Shown: positions 1 to 11,375, numbered from the stretch's first letter. The stretch: DNA of 64,000 nt from Microbacterium memoriense (GCF_025398275.1 NZ_JAODOR010000014.1:1-64000), one strand, 5' to 3'. Notes: a model not told the origin generated them from the letters alone. Made by a program: numbers and translations.

Positions 1-818
1 GATGTCCTGCGAGATGACAGGGCGAGCAACGCGGGCGGGACCAGACCGACGATGAAACCGACGTTGGGGATGAAATTCGTCACGAACGCGAGGATCGCCC
101 ACACGATCGGCGCCGGAACCTGCAGGGCCCAGAGCGCCAGACCATCGATGATCGCGACGACCGCGCCGAACGACGCATTGACCACGAAGTAGCGGCGCAC
201 TCCCCGGTTGAAAGCCTGGAATCGCGCGACGGTTGGTCGCACGGCGGCACCGAGAGAGCGCTCGGCGCGGGCATAGCGAGAACCATCGGCGGCCATGAAG
301 ACGACATACGCGAGGATGAAGAAGAAAGCGGTCAGGATGCCGAGAGCCGCACTGCCGAGCGAACCCGCCCACCCCAAGAGCGTCTCCGGATCAAGCACGG
401 AGGTCGCGGCATCCGTCGTTTGCGACTCGATACCGAGCCCTTCCAACCACACTACGAGGCGCTCCGCGGCCGCGGTCAGCTCGTCCGCGGAGTCGCGCAC
501 GAGCCGGACGAACTGCGACCCGGCGTAGGTGAGGAGAAAAGCGAGCAGGGCAAGGATGAGATAGGCGACGACGATCACCGCGGTGGTCGCTGCCCAGGTG
601 GGCCATCCGTGGCGCTCCAACGGATGCCGCACCGGGTGACAGATGATCACGATCACGGCGGCCAGCGCGAGAGGCCCCACCAGCTCGCGGGCGAGCGAGA
701 GGCCGGCCAGAACGATCACCGCGGCGGCCAAGCCGATGAGAATCCGCAGCGTCGGTGACAGTGGCGACGGCGCGGGCATCGTCGCGACCGGCGCGGGTGC
801 GGCTCTGTTGCGTCTCAC
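1..818 (-). CDS. AI-2E family transporter, C-terminus cut by window edge
   Basis: Integral membrane permease of the AI-2E/PerM-type family; the substrate is not known for most members. The visible 272 residues start with an Ala/Pro-rich tail, two hydrophobic segments, a long amphipathic stretch, then further membrane segments. The family signature is seen near the end as NFIPNVGFIVGLVPPALLAL. The GTG at 818 is taken as start; an in-frame ATG at 779 is the alternative, and neither has a clear Shine-Dalgarno. The gene runs off the left end. It is divergent from the small membrane protein at 924. Confidence 0.85.
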   Translation of the reverse strand, partial: MRRNRAAPAPVATMPAPSPLSPTLRILIGLAAAVIVLAGLSLARELVGPLALAAVIVIICHPVRHPLERHGWPTWAATTAVIVVAYLILALLAFLLTYAGSQFVRLVRDSADELTAAAERLVVWLEGLGIESQTTDAATSVLDPETLLGWAGSLGSAALGILTAFFFILAYVVFMAADGSRYARAERSLGAAVRPTVARFQAFNRGVRRYFVVNASFGAVVAIIDGLALWALQVPAPIVWAILAFVTNFIPNVGFIVGLVPPALLALSSRRT

Positions 819-923
819 CCGGCCAGGCTAGCGGCTGTGCCCGTGGGGTCTCGGCCGGGAGTGTCCGGTCGCCCCGATTCTCTGCAGCCGTCGGAGAGAT
901 CGCTCCGATGCCATGATGAGCGC

Positions 924-1133
924 ATGACATCTGGGGCGGCACCGATCTCACCGCGCACGATCGCCGTGGGTCTCATGATGGGCGGGCTCGTCGTCCTCGG
1001 CGTGACGAGTGCGACCGTGATCTCGGCGCTCACCGACCAGATCCACCGCACCGCTCAGCGACAGGCGCGCGAGACCGACGCTGAACCCGCAGCGGACGCT
1101 CCCGTCCGCCCGGGAACCGGGGTGTCGTCGTGA
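924..1133 (+). CDS. small single-pass membrane protein, unknown function
   Basis: A 69-residue protein with one hydrophobic segment at about residues 10-34 and a charged, Ala/Pro-rich C-terminal tail. No known domain recognised. Its stop overlaps the GTG start of the DUF2252 gene by 4 bp (GTGA), so the two are probably co-translated, which is the main reason to accept this short frame. The ATG at 924 was preferred over an upstream frame extension with low-complexity residues. Confidence 0.55.
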   Translation: MTSGAAPISPRTIAVGLMMGGLVVLGVTSATVISALTDQIHRTAQRQARETDAEPAADAPVRPGTGVSS

Positions 1134-2485
1134 CCCGGGTCGGCGACGCGCACGAGCGCGGGCGCGCGGCACGGCGCATCGTTCCGCGACGGGCCTTGGC
1201 CCAGCTCGAGACCGACGGGCGTGATCCGCTCGGCATCCTCTCGGCGCAGAACGCCGGACGGGTCCCCGAGCTCGTGCCGCTGCGCGCGGAGCGGATGTCG
1301 GCAAGCCCCTTCGCCTTCTATCGCGGAACGGCGGCGCTCATGGCCGCAGACCTTGCGGCGGGCCCGAGTTCCGGCATCCTGGTCGCATCGTGCGGCGATG
1401 CGCACGTCGCCAACTTCGGCTTCTACGCGTCTCCGCAACGCTCGCTCGTCTTCGACCTCAACGACTTCGACGAGGCCGGCTGGGCACCCTGGGAATGGGA
1501 CCTCAAGCGGCTCGTGACGAGCATCGTGATCGCGGGGCAGTCGTCGGCGCGCGCGGAGAGCGTGACCGATGCGGCTGCCCGCGGCGCCGTGCGCACGTAC
1601 GCCCGGGCGATGTCGACGGCCGTGGCACGCAGCCCTCTGGACCGCTACTTCCAGCACTACGAGGTGACCGGCCGCAACAAGGCTCTCGACAAGCGCAGTC
1701 GCGACGTCGTGAAGTCCGCCGTGCGCGAGGCGCAGAGGCGCACCGGCGAGCGCGCCGTGCGCAAGCTCACCGAGCCGGGCCACGACGGTCGACTCCGCTT
1801 CGTCGAGACACCGCCGACGATGACCCACCTCGAACCCGACCTCGCCGGGCGCGTGCAGGCGGCGACCGACGCCTACCGTCTGACGACGAACGCCGATATC
1901 CGCCTGCTCCTGCAGCAGTTCACCCCGTCCGACACGGTGCGGCGCGTCGTGGGCGTGGGGAGCGTCGGTACCCGCTGCTACATCACCGTTCTGCAGGATG
2001 CCGGCGGCCATCCGCTGATTCTGCAGGTCAAGCAGGCCGGGCCGAGCGTCCTGGTGGAGCATGGCCGCCAGGAAGTGCCGCCCGGAGTCGCCGCCCTCAT
2101 CGACGCGTCGGGTGAAGGCGCCCGGGTCGTTGCTCTGCAGCGCATTCTGCAGGGTGTCTCCGACCCCTTCCTCGGGCACTTCCGCGGGGATCAGGGCGAC
2201 TACTACCTGCGCCAGTTCCGCGATATGAAGGTCGGGCTCGACATCGAGACGCTCCACGATGCCGCCTTCCACGACTACGCCCAGGCGTGCGCGGCAATTC
2301 TCGCCCGCGCGCACAGCCAGTCTCCGCACGCCACCGAAGTCGTCGGATACCTGGGCAGCGGCCGCGTCGCCGGCGACGCGCTGCTGGAGTGGGCACACGC
2401 CTACGCCGCACTCTCCCGCACCGACTTCGACGCGTTCGTCTCCTCCTCGGCCGCACGCAGATCAGAACGTGATCAGTTGGCGTAG
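1130..2485 (+). CDS. DUF2252 domain-containing protein
   Basis: A 451-residue cytoplasmic protein of the DUF2252 family, which has a kinase-like fold in predictions but no established reaction. Family motifs are visible: RMSASPFAFYRG near residue 60, SCGDAHVANFGFY near 90, and VFDLNDFDEA with WEWDLKRL near 115-125. Length matches the family. The GTG start overlaps the preceding small gene. The last 24 bp overlap the 3' end of the convergent alcohol dehydrogenase gene. DUF2252 is known; any biochemical role is inference. Confidence 0.9.
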   Translation: MTRVGDAHERGRAARRIVPRRALAQLETDGRDPLGILSAQNAGRVPELVPLRAERMSASPFAFYRGTAALMAADLAAGPSSGILVASCGDAHVANFGFYASPQRSLVFDLNDFDEAGWAPWEWDLKRLVTSIVIAGQSSARAESVTDAAARGAVRTYARAMSTAVARSPLDRYFQHYEVTGRNKALDKRSRDVVKSAVREAQRRTGERAVRKLTEPGHDGRLRFVETPPTMTHLEPDLAGRVQAATDAYRLTTNADIRLLLQQFTPSDTVRRVVGVGSVGTRCYITVLQDAGGHPLILQVKQAGPSVLVEHGRQEVPPGVAALIDASGEGARVVALQRILQGVSDPFLGHFRGDQGDYYLRQFRDMKVGLDIETLHDAAFHDYAQACAAILARAHSQSPHATEVVGYLGSGRVAGDALLEWAHAYAALSRTDFDAFVSSSAARRSERDQLA

Positions 2486-3562
2486 CTCGCCGCCGGCGGC
2501 CAGGCGATCCATCGCGCCGGCGATGTCGTCGAGGTCGATGCGACTGGAGACCAGCTGCTCCAGCGGCAGCCGCCCGTCGCGCCAGAGCTCGATGTAGCGG
2601 GGGATGTCACGGGCCGGCACCGCGGATCCCAGATAGCTCCCGATGATCGTCCGCGCCTCGGCGGTCATCTGCAGTGGTGAGACTTGCGCCCGGGCATCCG
2701 GCGCCGGAAGACCCACCGTCACCGTCACGCCGCCGGGGGCGGTGAGAGCCACCGCCGTCTCGAACGCGCGCACGTTCCCCGCGGCCTCGATGACCGCGGG
2801 AGCGCGGATGCCGGCATCCACCGCATCCTGGGGCGAGAGCGCGCGGGCCGCGCCGAGTCGGCGCGCGACGTCGAGCTTGGTGTCGTTCGCATCGATGCCG
2901 ATCACCTCGAGGTCGAGCGCGAGCGCCACCAGGAGCGCCGCCATCCCGACCCCGCCGAGTCCGACGATGACGATCGTGGAACCCGGCGCCGGATCGGCCC
3001 CGTTGATCACCGCACCGCCACCGGTGAGCACGGCGCACCCGAGGAGCGCCGCGATCTCGGCCGGCACATCGGCGGGCACCGGCACGACGGAGGTGCGACT
3101 GACGACGGCGTGCGACGCGAACCCGCTCACACCCAGGTGGTGATGCACGGGCGCCCCCGAGCGGTGCAGACGGATGCCTCCGCCGACGAGCGTTCCCGCC
3201 GTGTTGGCCGCCGTCCCGACCTCACACGGCAACCGTCCGTCGGTCGCGCACCCGGCGCAGGCTTCGCACCGGGGCAGAAAGGTCATGACGACCCGATCGC
3301 CGATCGAGACATCGTCGACGCCGCCGCCGATCTGCTCGACGATCCCAGCGGCCTCGTGCCCCAGGAGCATCGGCGTCGGCCGCAGGCGGTTGCCATCGAC
3401 GACGCTGAGGTCGGAATGGCAGACGCCCGCGGCTTCGATCCGGACGAGGATCTCGCCGGACTCCGGCGGATCGAGCTCGAGCGGACCGATCGTGAACGGG
3501 CGATTCTCCGCGAACGGCGGCTCCGCGCCGCTGCGCTCGAGCACGGCTCCGATGATCTGCAT
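2462..3562 (-). CDS. zinc-dependent alcohol dehydrogenase (MDR family)
   Basis: NAD(P)-dependent medium-chain dehydrogenase of 366 residues. It shows the catalytic-zinc region AGVCHSDLS, the GHEAAG motif, a four-cysteine structural-zinc loop beginning CEACAGC, and the Rossmann motif GLGGVG near residue 185. The layout resembles class III or mycothiol-linked dehydrogenases, but the substrate cannot be fixed. ATG 3562 is preferred over a 25-residue extension because AGGAGG lies just upstream. The gene overlaps convergent DUF2252 at its 3' end. Confidence 0.85.
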   Translation of the reverse strand: MQIIGAVLERSGAEPPFAENRPFTIGPLELDPPESGEILVRIEAAGVCHSDLSVVDGNRLRPTPMLLGHEAAGIVEQIGGGVDDVSIGDRVVMTFLPRCEACAGCATDGRLPCEVGTAANTAGTLVGGGIRLHRSGAPVHHHLGVSGFASHAVVSRTSVVPVPADVPAEIAALLGCAVLTGGGAVINGADPAPGSTIVIVGLGGVGMAALLVALALDLEVIGIDANDTKLDVARRLGAARALSPQDAVDAGIRAPAVIEAAGNVRAFETAVALTAPGGVTVTVGLPAPDARAQVSPLQMTAEARTIIGSYLGSAVPARDIPRYIELWRDGRLPLEQLVSSRIDLDDIAGAMDRLAAGGELRQLITF

Positions 3563-3666
3563 GCGCGACCTCCTCGTCACCCCCGACGCTACCGGAGGTC
3601 TGCCGACGCGACCGGGCATCACCGGAGAAGAGTCCATCCGGTCATGTCAGCGAGTGGGAGATGCGG

Positions 3667-4098
3667 TCAGAACGCGTCGTCTGCCTCGGGCCGCCAGAGC
3701 ACGACCTCGGTCGCACGACGCACGCGCGTTCCGTGGCGCACCGAGACGACCGAGCCGCTCGCGCCGGCAGCGAACACCCGCGAACGTTGCTCGAGCTCTT
3801 CCCGCACGCGCACCTCGAGTTGCGCGATCCGTCGCCGGAGCGCGCGATTCTCGTTCTCGAGTTCGAGCAGGCGCGAGATCGCCGGCAGGCTCATGCCTTC
3901 TGCCGACAATGCGGCGACTTCACGCAGCTGCTTCACGTGCCGCAACGAATATCGGCGCGATCCGCCCTGCGTGCGGCCGGGGACGACGAGGCCGAGGCGG
4001 TCGTACTGGCGGAGGGTCTGCGGATGCATCCCCGACAGTTCGGCCGCCGCCGCGATCGCGAAGATCGGCGTCTCCTCGTCCACTTCCTCGGCCATCAC
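3667..4098 (-). CDS. hspR: heat-shock repressor HspR (MerR family)
   Basis: HspR represses the dnaK operon by binding HAIR operators and uses DnaK as corepressor (established for Streptomyces and mycobacteria). This 143-residue protein has a MerR-type helix-turn-helix at residues 10-60 (IAAAAELSGMHPQTLRQYDR, then GSRRYS) and a coiled coil at about 75-105. It is last in dnaK-grpE-dnaJ-hspR, only 2 bp after dnaJ. GTG 4098 and ATG 4095 are both possible starts. Two HAIR-like sites upstream of dnaK support the assignment. Confidence 0.95.
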   Translation of the reverse strand: MMAEEVDEETPIFAIAAAAELSGMHPQTLRQYDRLGLVVPGRTQGGSRRYSLRHVKQLREVAALSAEGMSLPAISRLLELENENRALRRRIAQLEVRVREELEQRSRVFAAGASGSVVSVRHGTRVRRATEVVLWRPEADDAF

Positions 4099-4100
4099 CG

Positions 4101-5090
4101 TTACTCCCGCGCTTTGGCCATCAGATCAGCGCGTGGGTTCTCGGACGGTTCCAGCTCGTGGAAGCGTTCGAGCGCCGCGCGTGCCGCGTCGTCCAGATGC
4201 GACGGAACGGCCACCTGAACCTCGGCGAGGAGGTCTCCGGTGCCCTTGGACGTCTCGACCCCGCGACCCTTGACCCGCAGAACACGGCCCGACGGGGTGC
4301 CGGGCGCGACGCGGAGCTTGACCGGGTTACCGCCGAGCGTGGGTACCTCGATCGTGGCGCCGAGAGCCGCTTCGGTGAAGGTCACCGGCACGGTCACCCG
4401 CAGGTTCAATCCGTCGCGAGTGAAGACCGGATGCGGGCGCACGGACACGCTGACGACGATGTCGCCCGATTCGCCGCCGTCCGGCGAGCGGCGACCGCGG
4501 CCGCGGAGCCGAATCTTCTGCCCGTCCGAGACTCCCGCGGGGATCTTGACTTTGAAGGGCTTACCGTCTTCGCCGGCGAGACTGATGGTCTCGCCGCGCA
4601 CCGCGGTCTGGAAGTCGAGCGTCGTCCGCGCGGTCACGTCCGCGCCGCGATGCGGACCGCCGTTGCCACGGAATCCGCCGGTCGACTGGCCGAACCGTCC
4701 GGATCCGAAACCGCCGCCCTGCTGACCGAACATCGCGAACAGGTCATCGAAATCGGCGGACTGCTGACCCCCGGGTGCGCCGCGCCCCTGACCGAAGCGA
4801 CTGAAGACGTCCTCGAACCCGCCACCCGCTCCGGACTGGAACCGCGCGTTACCCGCGCCCATCGCCCGGATCTGGTCGTACTCTTCGCGCTGTTCCTTGT
4901 CGGAGAGCACCGAGTACGCCTCGCTGATCTCCTTGAACTTCGCCTCTTTCGTGGCGTCACCCTGCGCCTGATCGGGGTGATACGTGCGCGCGAGCTTGCG
5001 GTAGGTCTTCTTCAGTTCCGCATCGGTGATGTCTTTGCTGACACCGAGGACTTTGTAGAAGTCCTTGTCGAACCAGTCTTGACTGGCCAT
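4101..5090 (-). CDS. dnaJ: DnaJ co-chaperone without zinc-finger domain
   Basis: Hsp40 that stimulates DnaK ATPase and delivers clients. The 329-residue protein has a J domain at about 9-75 with the HPD motif (TYHPDQ), a Gly/Phe-rich linker at about 80-150, and C-terminal beta-sandwich domains. The CxxCxGxG zinc-finger repeats of classical DnaJ are absent; no cysteine was seen. It is therefore class B (CbpA-like) in layout although it sits in the dnaK operon. It starts 15 bp after grpE. Confidence 0.95.
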   Translation of the reverse strand: MASQDWFDKDFYKVLGVSKDITDAELKKTYRKLARTYHPDQAQGDATKEAKFKEISEAYSVLSDKEQREEYDQIRAMGAGNARFQSGAGGGFEDVFSRFGQGRGAPGGQQSADFDDLFAMFGQQGGGFGSGRFGQSTGGFRGNGGPHRGADVTARTTLDFQTAVRGETISLAGEDGKPFKVKIPAGVSDGQKIRLRGRGRRSPDGGESGDIVVSVSVRPHPVFTRDGLNLRVTVPVTFTEAALGATIEVPTLGGNPVKLRVAPGTPSGRVLRVKGRGVETSKGTGDLLAEVQVAVPSHLDDAARAALERFHELEPSENPRADLMAKARE

Positions 5091-5105
5091 GTGGTTCCTC
5101 CCGAC

Positions 5106-5687
5106 TTACTCGACCGGAACGGCCACGACGACTTTCGCCGGACGCAGTTCGATCCCACCGAGTCGGTAGCCCACCTCGACGACCTCGAGGATCGTCGCGG
5201 TCTCGACACCGGGTGTCGGCGCCTGGAAGATCGCTTCGTGCTGCTGCGGATCGAACGCCTCACCCGCGAGCCCGTAGGTCTCCACACCCAGCTTCGCGGC
5301 GACAGAGCGGAGCTTTTCCGCCATGACGGCGAAGGGCGATCCTTCGGTCAGGTCGCCGTGCTTGTCGGCACGGTCGAGGTCATCGAGCACGGGAAGCAGG
5401 CTCTTCGCGACCGAGCCCTTGGCGCGCCCGATCTCGATCTCGCGCTGATCTTCCGTGCGCCGACGGTAGTTGGCGTACTCGGCCTGCAACCGCTTGAGGT
5501 CCAGCAGCAGATCGCGGTCCTCTTCGGACGCGTCGGCCACGGCCGCTTCATCCGTCTGCGTCGCGTCGAGGATGTCCTCGACGGTGAGTCCGTCATCGGT
5601 GTTCATGTCCCCCTGCGAGTCGGGGCCGGAAGCGTTCGCTTCCGACCCCTCGTCACCGGGGACTTCGTTCTCGAAGTCCTTCGTCAT
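5106..5687 (-). CDS. grpE: nucleotide exchange factor GrpE
   Basis: GrpE releases ADP from DnaK. The 193-residue protein has an acidic disordered N-terminus (about 1-60), a long helix with LKRLQAEYANYRRRTEDQ near 68-85, and a C-terminal beta domain. FDPQQHEAIF and VGYRLGGIELRPAKVVV are family motifs. It lies 12 bp after dnaK and 15 bp before dnaJ, consistent with one heat-shock transcript. Confidence 0.97.
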   Translation of the reverse strand: MTKDFENEVPGDEGSEANASGPDSQGDMNTDDGLTVEDILDATQTDEAAVADASEEDRDLLLDLKRLQAEYANYRRRTEDQREIEIGRAKGSVAKSLLPVLDDLDRADKHGDLTEGSPFAVMAEKLRSVAAKLGVETYGLAGEAFDPQQHEAIFQAPTPGVETATILEVVEVGYRLGGIELRPAKVVVAVPVE

Positions 5688-5699
5688 GATCCGATTCTC

Positions 5700-7658
<1,959 letters not shown>

Positions 7659-7672
7659 TTCGTCCGAGTTCC

Positions 7673-7701
7673 AAGATACGCAGGTCGGGATGCCGTGTCA
7701 A
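7673..7701 (-). promoter_or_regulatory. dnaK operon promoter (TTGACA-17-TATCTT)
   Basis: On the minus strand the -35 hexamer TTGACA occupies 7696-7701 and the -10 TATCTT occupies 7673-7678, with exactly 17 bp between. This is close to the housekeeping sigma consensus. HspR-like operators lie on both sides, so regulation is probably by repression rather than an alternative sigma factor. Leader length to the dnaK ATG would be about 100 nt. Confidence 0.8.
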
Positions 7702-7704
7702 ATG

Positions 7705-7729
7705 AACTTGATATGACTCATATCAAGTT
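7705..7729. promoter_or_regulatory. HAIR-like HspR operator, upstream 25-bp palindrome
   Basis: Two perfect 12-bp arms (AACTTGATATGA and its complement) flank a single central base. Inside is CTTGA-N11-TCAAG with the 7-7-7 spacing of HAIR. It lies 3 bp upstream of the -35 hexamer of dnaK. Confidence 0.85.
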
Positions 7730-7744
7730 TTCAGGTGGCACGTC

Positions 7745-8050
7745 TTACTCGCTGTCGAGCTCCAGGCGGCCGCGCACGAACGGCAGCACCGGCGCGCGAT
7801 AGACGAGCGCGCCGGTGTGTTCGGGGTGCAGCATGAACTCCGCCCGGCCGAAGTACCAGAGGCGGGTGTAGAGATACACACCGATGACGACCGATTCTCC
7901 GGCGGGAACCTGCCACGTGCCGGCACCCCACTGCACCGGTTGACCGCGCCCCTCGATCACGAGCGTCGGGCGCAGCCCGGCGTACACAGCGATCCGCGGT
8001 TTGTGCAGTCGCAGATCGATCCGGCGCGTCGCCCCGGTGGCGTCACCCAT
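7745..8050 (-). CDS. hypothetical 101-residue protein
   Basis: No family recognised. The protein is rich in predicted beta strands and aromatic residues (VVIGVYLYTRLWYFGRAEF), with no signal peptide or membrane segment, suggesting a small soluble beta protein. ATG 8050 lies 16 bp after the DEAD-box helicase stop, so it is probably the distal gene of a helicase transcript. The 5' flank of the dnaK promoter follows its stop. Confidence 0.6.
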   Translation of the reverse strand: MGDATGATRRIDLRLHKPRIAVYAGLRPTLVIEGRGQPVQWGAGTWQVPAGESVVIGVYLYTRLWYFGRAEFMLHPEHTGALVYRAPVLPFVRGRLELDSE

Positions 8051-8066
8051 CGCTTCAGGCGCGGCG

Positions 8067-9815
8067 TCAGTCGCGGGGACGCTGGTTCGGCCGCTCGACG
8101 CGCTTCGCCGAGCGCTGGAACTTGTCCGGCTTCAGCTCGATCAGGCGGCCACTGATGCGCGTTCCCTCGAGGCGTCGCAGCGTGTCGTGCGAGATGTCGG
8201 CGGGCAGCTCGACGAGCGAGAAGTCCGGACGGATCTGGATCGCCCCGAAGTCTTCGCGGCGGAAGCCGCCTTCGTTCGCGAGTGCGCCGACGATCTGACG
8301 CGGCTCAACCTTGTGACGGCGGCCGACCTCGATGCGATACGTCGCGGTCGCTCCCCCGCCGCTCCGACGGTCGTCACGACGCGGGCGGTCATCGCGGTCG
8401 CCTCGGTCGGCGCGTTCGCGGTCGCGGGCGTCGCGGTCCTCGCGGGCCGCCGTCTTGAGGGCATCGGCATCCAACAGCAGGGGCGTCTCGCCCTGCGCGA
8501 CGACGGCGAGCGCCGCTGCCACATCCCCCTCGGGAACGTCGTGGTGCTCGACGTAGTGGGCGATGATGTCGCGGAATCGGTTGACGCGCTCCGTATCAGC
8601 GAGCGCCGCCGTGATCGCGTCGTCGAAACGGGTGAGGCGGGTCGCGTTGACGTCGTCGACGCTCGGCAGCCGCATCTCGGTCAGGGGCTGGCGGGTCGCC
8701 TTCTCGATCGAGGTCAGCATCCGACGCTCGCGCGGGGTGACGAAGCTGATCGCGTCACCCGTGCGGCCGGCGCGGCCCGTGCGGCCGATGCGGTGGACGT
8801 ACGACTCGGTGTCGATCGGCAGGTCGAAGTTGACGACGTGGCTGATGCGGTCGACATCCAGACCACGCGCGGCGACATCGGTGGCGACGAGGATGTCGAG
8901 CTTTCCGGACTTGAGCTGGTTGACCGTGCGCTCGCGCTTGTCCTGCGCGACGTCGCCGTTGATCGCCGCAGCCGTGTAGCCGCGCGCACGGAGCTTTTCG
9001 GCGAGCGTCTCGGTCTCGTTCTTGGTGCGGGTGAAGACGATCATGCCCTCGAAGTTCTCGACCTCGAGGATGCGGGTGAGCGCATCGACCTTCTGCGGGT
9101 AGGCGACCATGAGGTAGCGCTGCGTGATGTTCGTCGCGGTCGAGGTCTTCGACTTGACGTTGATCTCTTCCGGATCCTTCAGATACTGCGCCGAGATACG
9201 GCGGATCTGCGCGGGCATGGTCGCGGAGAAGAGGGCGACCTGCTTCTCGGCGGGGGTATCGGCGAGGATCGTCTCGACGTCCTCCGCGAAGCCCATCTTC
9301 AGCATTTCGTCGGCCTCGTCGAGGACCAGGTACTTCAGCTGCGTGAGGTCGAGCGTGCCCTTGGCGACGTGATCCATGATGCGGCCGGGGGTACCGACCA
9401 CGATGTGCACGCCGCGACGGAGGGCCGACAGCTGCTGCCCGTAGGCCTGACCGCCGTAGACCGGAAGGACGTGCACACCGCGCAGGTGCGACGCGTAGCT
9501 CTCGAACGCCTCGCACACCTGGAGCGCGAGCTCGCGGGTGGGGGCGAGCACGAGCGCCTGCGGGGTCTTCTGCGCGAGGTCGAGTCGCGAGAGGATCGGC
9601 AACGCGAACGCGGCCGTCTTTCCGGTGCCGGTCTGAGCCGTGCCGAGCACGTCTTTGCCGGCGAGGAGGGGAGGGATCGTCGCGGCCTGGATGGCCGACG
9701 GGGTCTCGTACCCGACGTCCTTCAGAGCCTTCAGAACTGCGGCATCGAGGCCGAGGTCGGCGAAGCCGAGAGGGGTGTCCGCGCCGGCGGAGTCGGGAGT
9801 GCTGTCAGATGCCAT
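8067..9815 (-). CDS. DEAD/DEAH-box RNA helicase with DbpA-type RNA-binding domain
   Basis: ATP-dependent RNA helicase of 582 residues, of the DeaD/CsdA type involved in ribosome assembly and RNA turnover. Visible motifs: Q motif (ETPSAIQ), Walker A AQTGTGKT, PTRELALQ, TPGRIMD, DEAD as VLDEADEML, SAT, and VATDVAARGLD followed by HRIGRTGRAGR. A charged Arg/Asp linker precedes a C-terminal DbpA-like RNA-binding domain. ATG 9815 is used, not an upstream frame extension, because the protein begins MASDSTPDS there. Divergent from the MFS gene. Confidence 0.95.
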   Translation of the reverse strand: MASDSTPDSAGADTPLGFADLGLDAAVLKALKDVGYETPSAIQAATIPPLLAGKDVLGTAQTGTGKTAAFALPILSRLDLAQKTPQALVLAPTRELALQVCEAFESYASHLRGVHVLPVYGGQAYGQQLSALRRGVHIVVGTPGRIMDHVAKGTLDLTQLKYLVLDEADEMLKMGFAEDVETILADTPAEKQVALFSATMPAQIRRISAQYLKDPEEINVKSKTSTATNITQRYLMVAYPQKVDALTRILEVENFEGMIVFTRTKNETETLAEKLRARGYTAAAINGDVAQDKRERTVNQLKSGKLDILVATDVAARGLDVDRISHVVNFDLPIDTESYVHRIGRTGRAGRTGDAISFVTPRERRMLTSIEKATRQPLTEMRLPSVDDVNATRLTRFDDAITAALADTERVNRFRDIIAHYVEHHDVPEGDVAAALAVVAQGETPLLLDADALKTAAREDRDARDRERADRGDRDDRPRRDDRRSGGGATATYRIEVGRRHKVEPRQIVGALANEGGFRREDFGAIQIRPDFSLVELPADISHDTLRRLEGTRISGRLIELKPDKFQRSAKRVERPNQRPRD

Positions 9816-9947
9816 AAGACCACGGTACTGGTACGGCCCCGTCAAAACCCCGAACGCGCGGGACAGCTCTATTCTGAGGACGCACCGCGACGACGCGGCG
9901 CGCGGCACCGACGCGCGTGCACCTGTCGTTCACCGAAGGGACCTAGC

Positions 9948-11348
9948 GTGACGAACATGTCGCTGCCCGACCAACCTGCTCCCGACGCTCTCGCCGCCAC
10001 CGGCGGCCGCGCCACCGTCACCCGCAAGCCCCGCGTCCTCGCGTGGGCTCTGTGGGATTGGGGATCGGCCGCGTTCAACGCCGTCGTGACGACGTTCGTC
10101 TTCAGCACATATCTGTCGAGCAACTACTTCATCGATCCGGCGATCGTGGCCGCCGCCGGTGACGATGAGAAGAACCCGGCGCTCGTCGCCGCAAAGGCCG
10201 GGAACGCGTCCTTCATCGGGGTGGCGCTGATGATCGCCGGCATCCTGATCGCCGTTCTCGCACCCGTCCTCGGTCAGCGCTCGGACGGCTCGGGGCGACG
10301 CAAACTCTGGCTCGCGATCAACACGGGCGTCGTCGTGCTGTCGATGGCCGCGATGTTCTTCGTCGAAGGCTCCCCCGGCTACCTCGTGCTGGGTGCGACG
10401 CTGCTGGCGGTCGGCAACATCTTCTTCGAGTTCGCCGGAGTGAACTACAACGCGATGCTCGTGCAAGTCTCCACGCGCGAGAACATGGGCCGTGTCTCAG
10501 GCTTCGGCTGGGGCATGGGATACGTCGGCGGCATCGTCCTGCTCATCATCTTGCTCGTCGGCTTCATCGGGCTCGTCACCAGCCCCGGCCCGCTCGGGAT
10601 CACGACCGAGGCTGGTTTACACATCCGTCTTGCGGTGCTCGCCTCGGCCATCTGGTTCGGCGTCTTCGCGATCCCCGTGCTTTTTCGGGTGCCCGAGATC
10701 CCTGCCCGCGCACGCACGGGTCGGGTCGGATTCTTCGCCTCCTACGGCGTCTTGTTCGGCACGCTGAAGAAGCTCTGGCACGGCAACCGTCAGGTGCTGA
10801 TGTTCTTGCTCGCGAGCGCGGTGTTCCGCGACGGGCTGGCCGGGGTGTTCACCTTCGGCGCGATCATCGCGGCGCAGGTCTTCGGGTTCAGCTCTTCCCA
10901 GGTGCTCTACTTCGCCGTCGCCGCGAACGTCGTCGCCGGAATCTCGACCATCGTCGCCGGCCGACTCGACGATCGCTTCGGCGCGAAGAACGTGATCCTC
11001 TTCTCCCTGATCGGCCTGGTCATCGCCGGGACGGCGGTCCTGTTCATCGGCACGGCCCCGATCGGATTCTGGATCGTCGGCCTCATCCTCTGCATGTTCG
11101 TCGGCCCGATCCAGTCGGCATCCCGCTCATTCCTGGCTCGCATCACTCCGGCCGGTCGCGAGGGCGAGATCTTCGGCCTGTACGCCACGACCGGGCGCGC
11201 GGTGTCGTTCCTGGCACCCGGCCTGTTCGCCCTCTTCGTCGGCCTCTCCGGCGACACGCGTCTCGGCATCCTCGGGATCGTCCTGGTGCTGCTCGCAGGG
11301 CTGCTCCTCATGCTTCCGGTGAAGGCGAAGCAAGCACAGATCGAGTAG
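9948..11348 (+). CDS. MFS transporter, UMF1/Atg22-like family
   Basis: A 466-residue membrane protein with about 12 hydrophobic segments. The N-terminal WALWDWGSAAFNAVVTTFVF is characteristic of UMF1 (Atg22-like) transporters, followed by the loop LGQRSDGSGRRKLW typical of the major facilitator fold. Substrates in bacteria are not established. GTG 9948 is taken as start; ATG 9957 is an alternative. Divergent from the RNA helicase. Confidence 0.88.
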   Translation: MTNMSLPDQPAPDALAATGGRATVTRKPRVLAWALWDWGSAAFNAVVTTFVFSTYLSSNYFIDPAIVAAAGDDEKNPALVAAKAGNASFIGVALMIAGILIAVLAPVLGQRSDGSGRRKLWLAINTGVVVLSMAAMFFVEGSPGYLVLGATLLAVGNIFFEFAGVNYNAMLVQVSTRENMGRVSGFGWGMGYVGGIVLLIILLVGFIGLVTSPGPLGITTEAGLHIRLAVLASAIWFGVFAIPVLFRVPEIPARARTGRVGFFASYGVLFGTLKKLWHGNRQVLMFLLASAVFRDGLAGVFTFGAIIAAQVFGFSSSQVLYFAVAANVVAGISTIVAGRLDDRFGAKNVILFSLIGLVIAGTAVLFIGTAPIGFWIVGLILCMFVGPIQSASRSFLARITPAGREGEIFGLYATTGRAVSFLAPGLFALFVGLSGDTRLGILGIVLVLLAGLLLMLPVKAKQAQIE

Positions 11349-11375
11349 CGGGGGCAGTTGCGGCATTCGTCCCCC

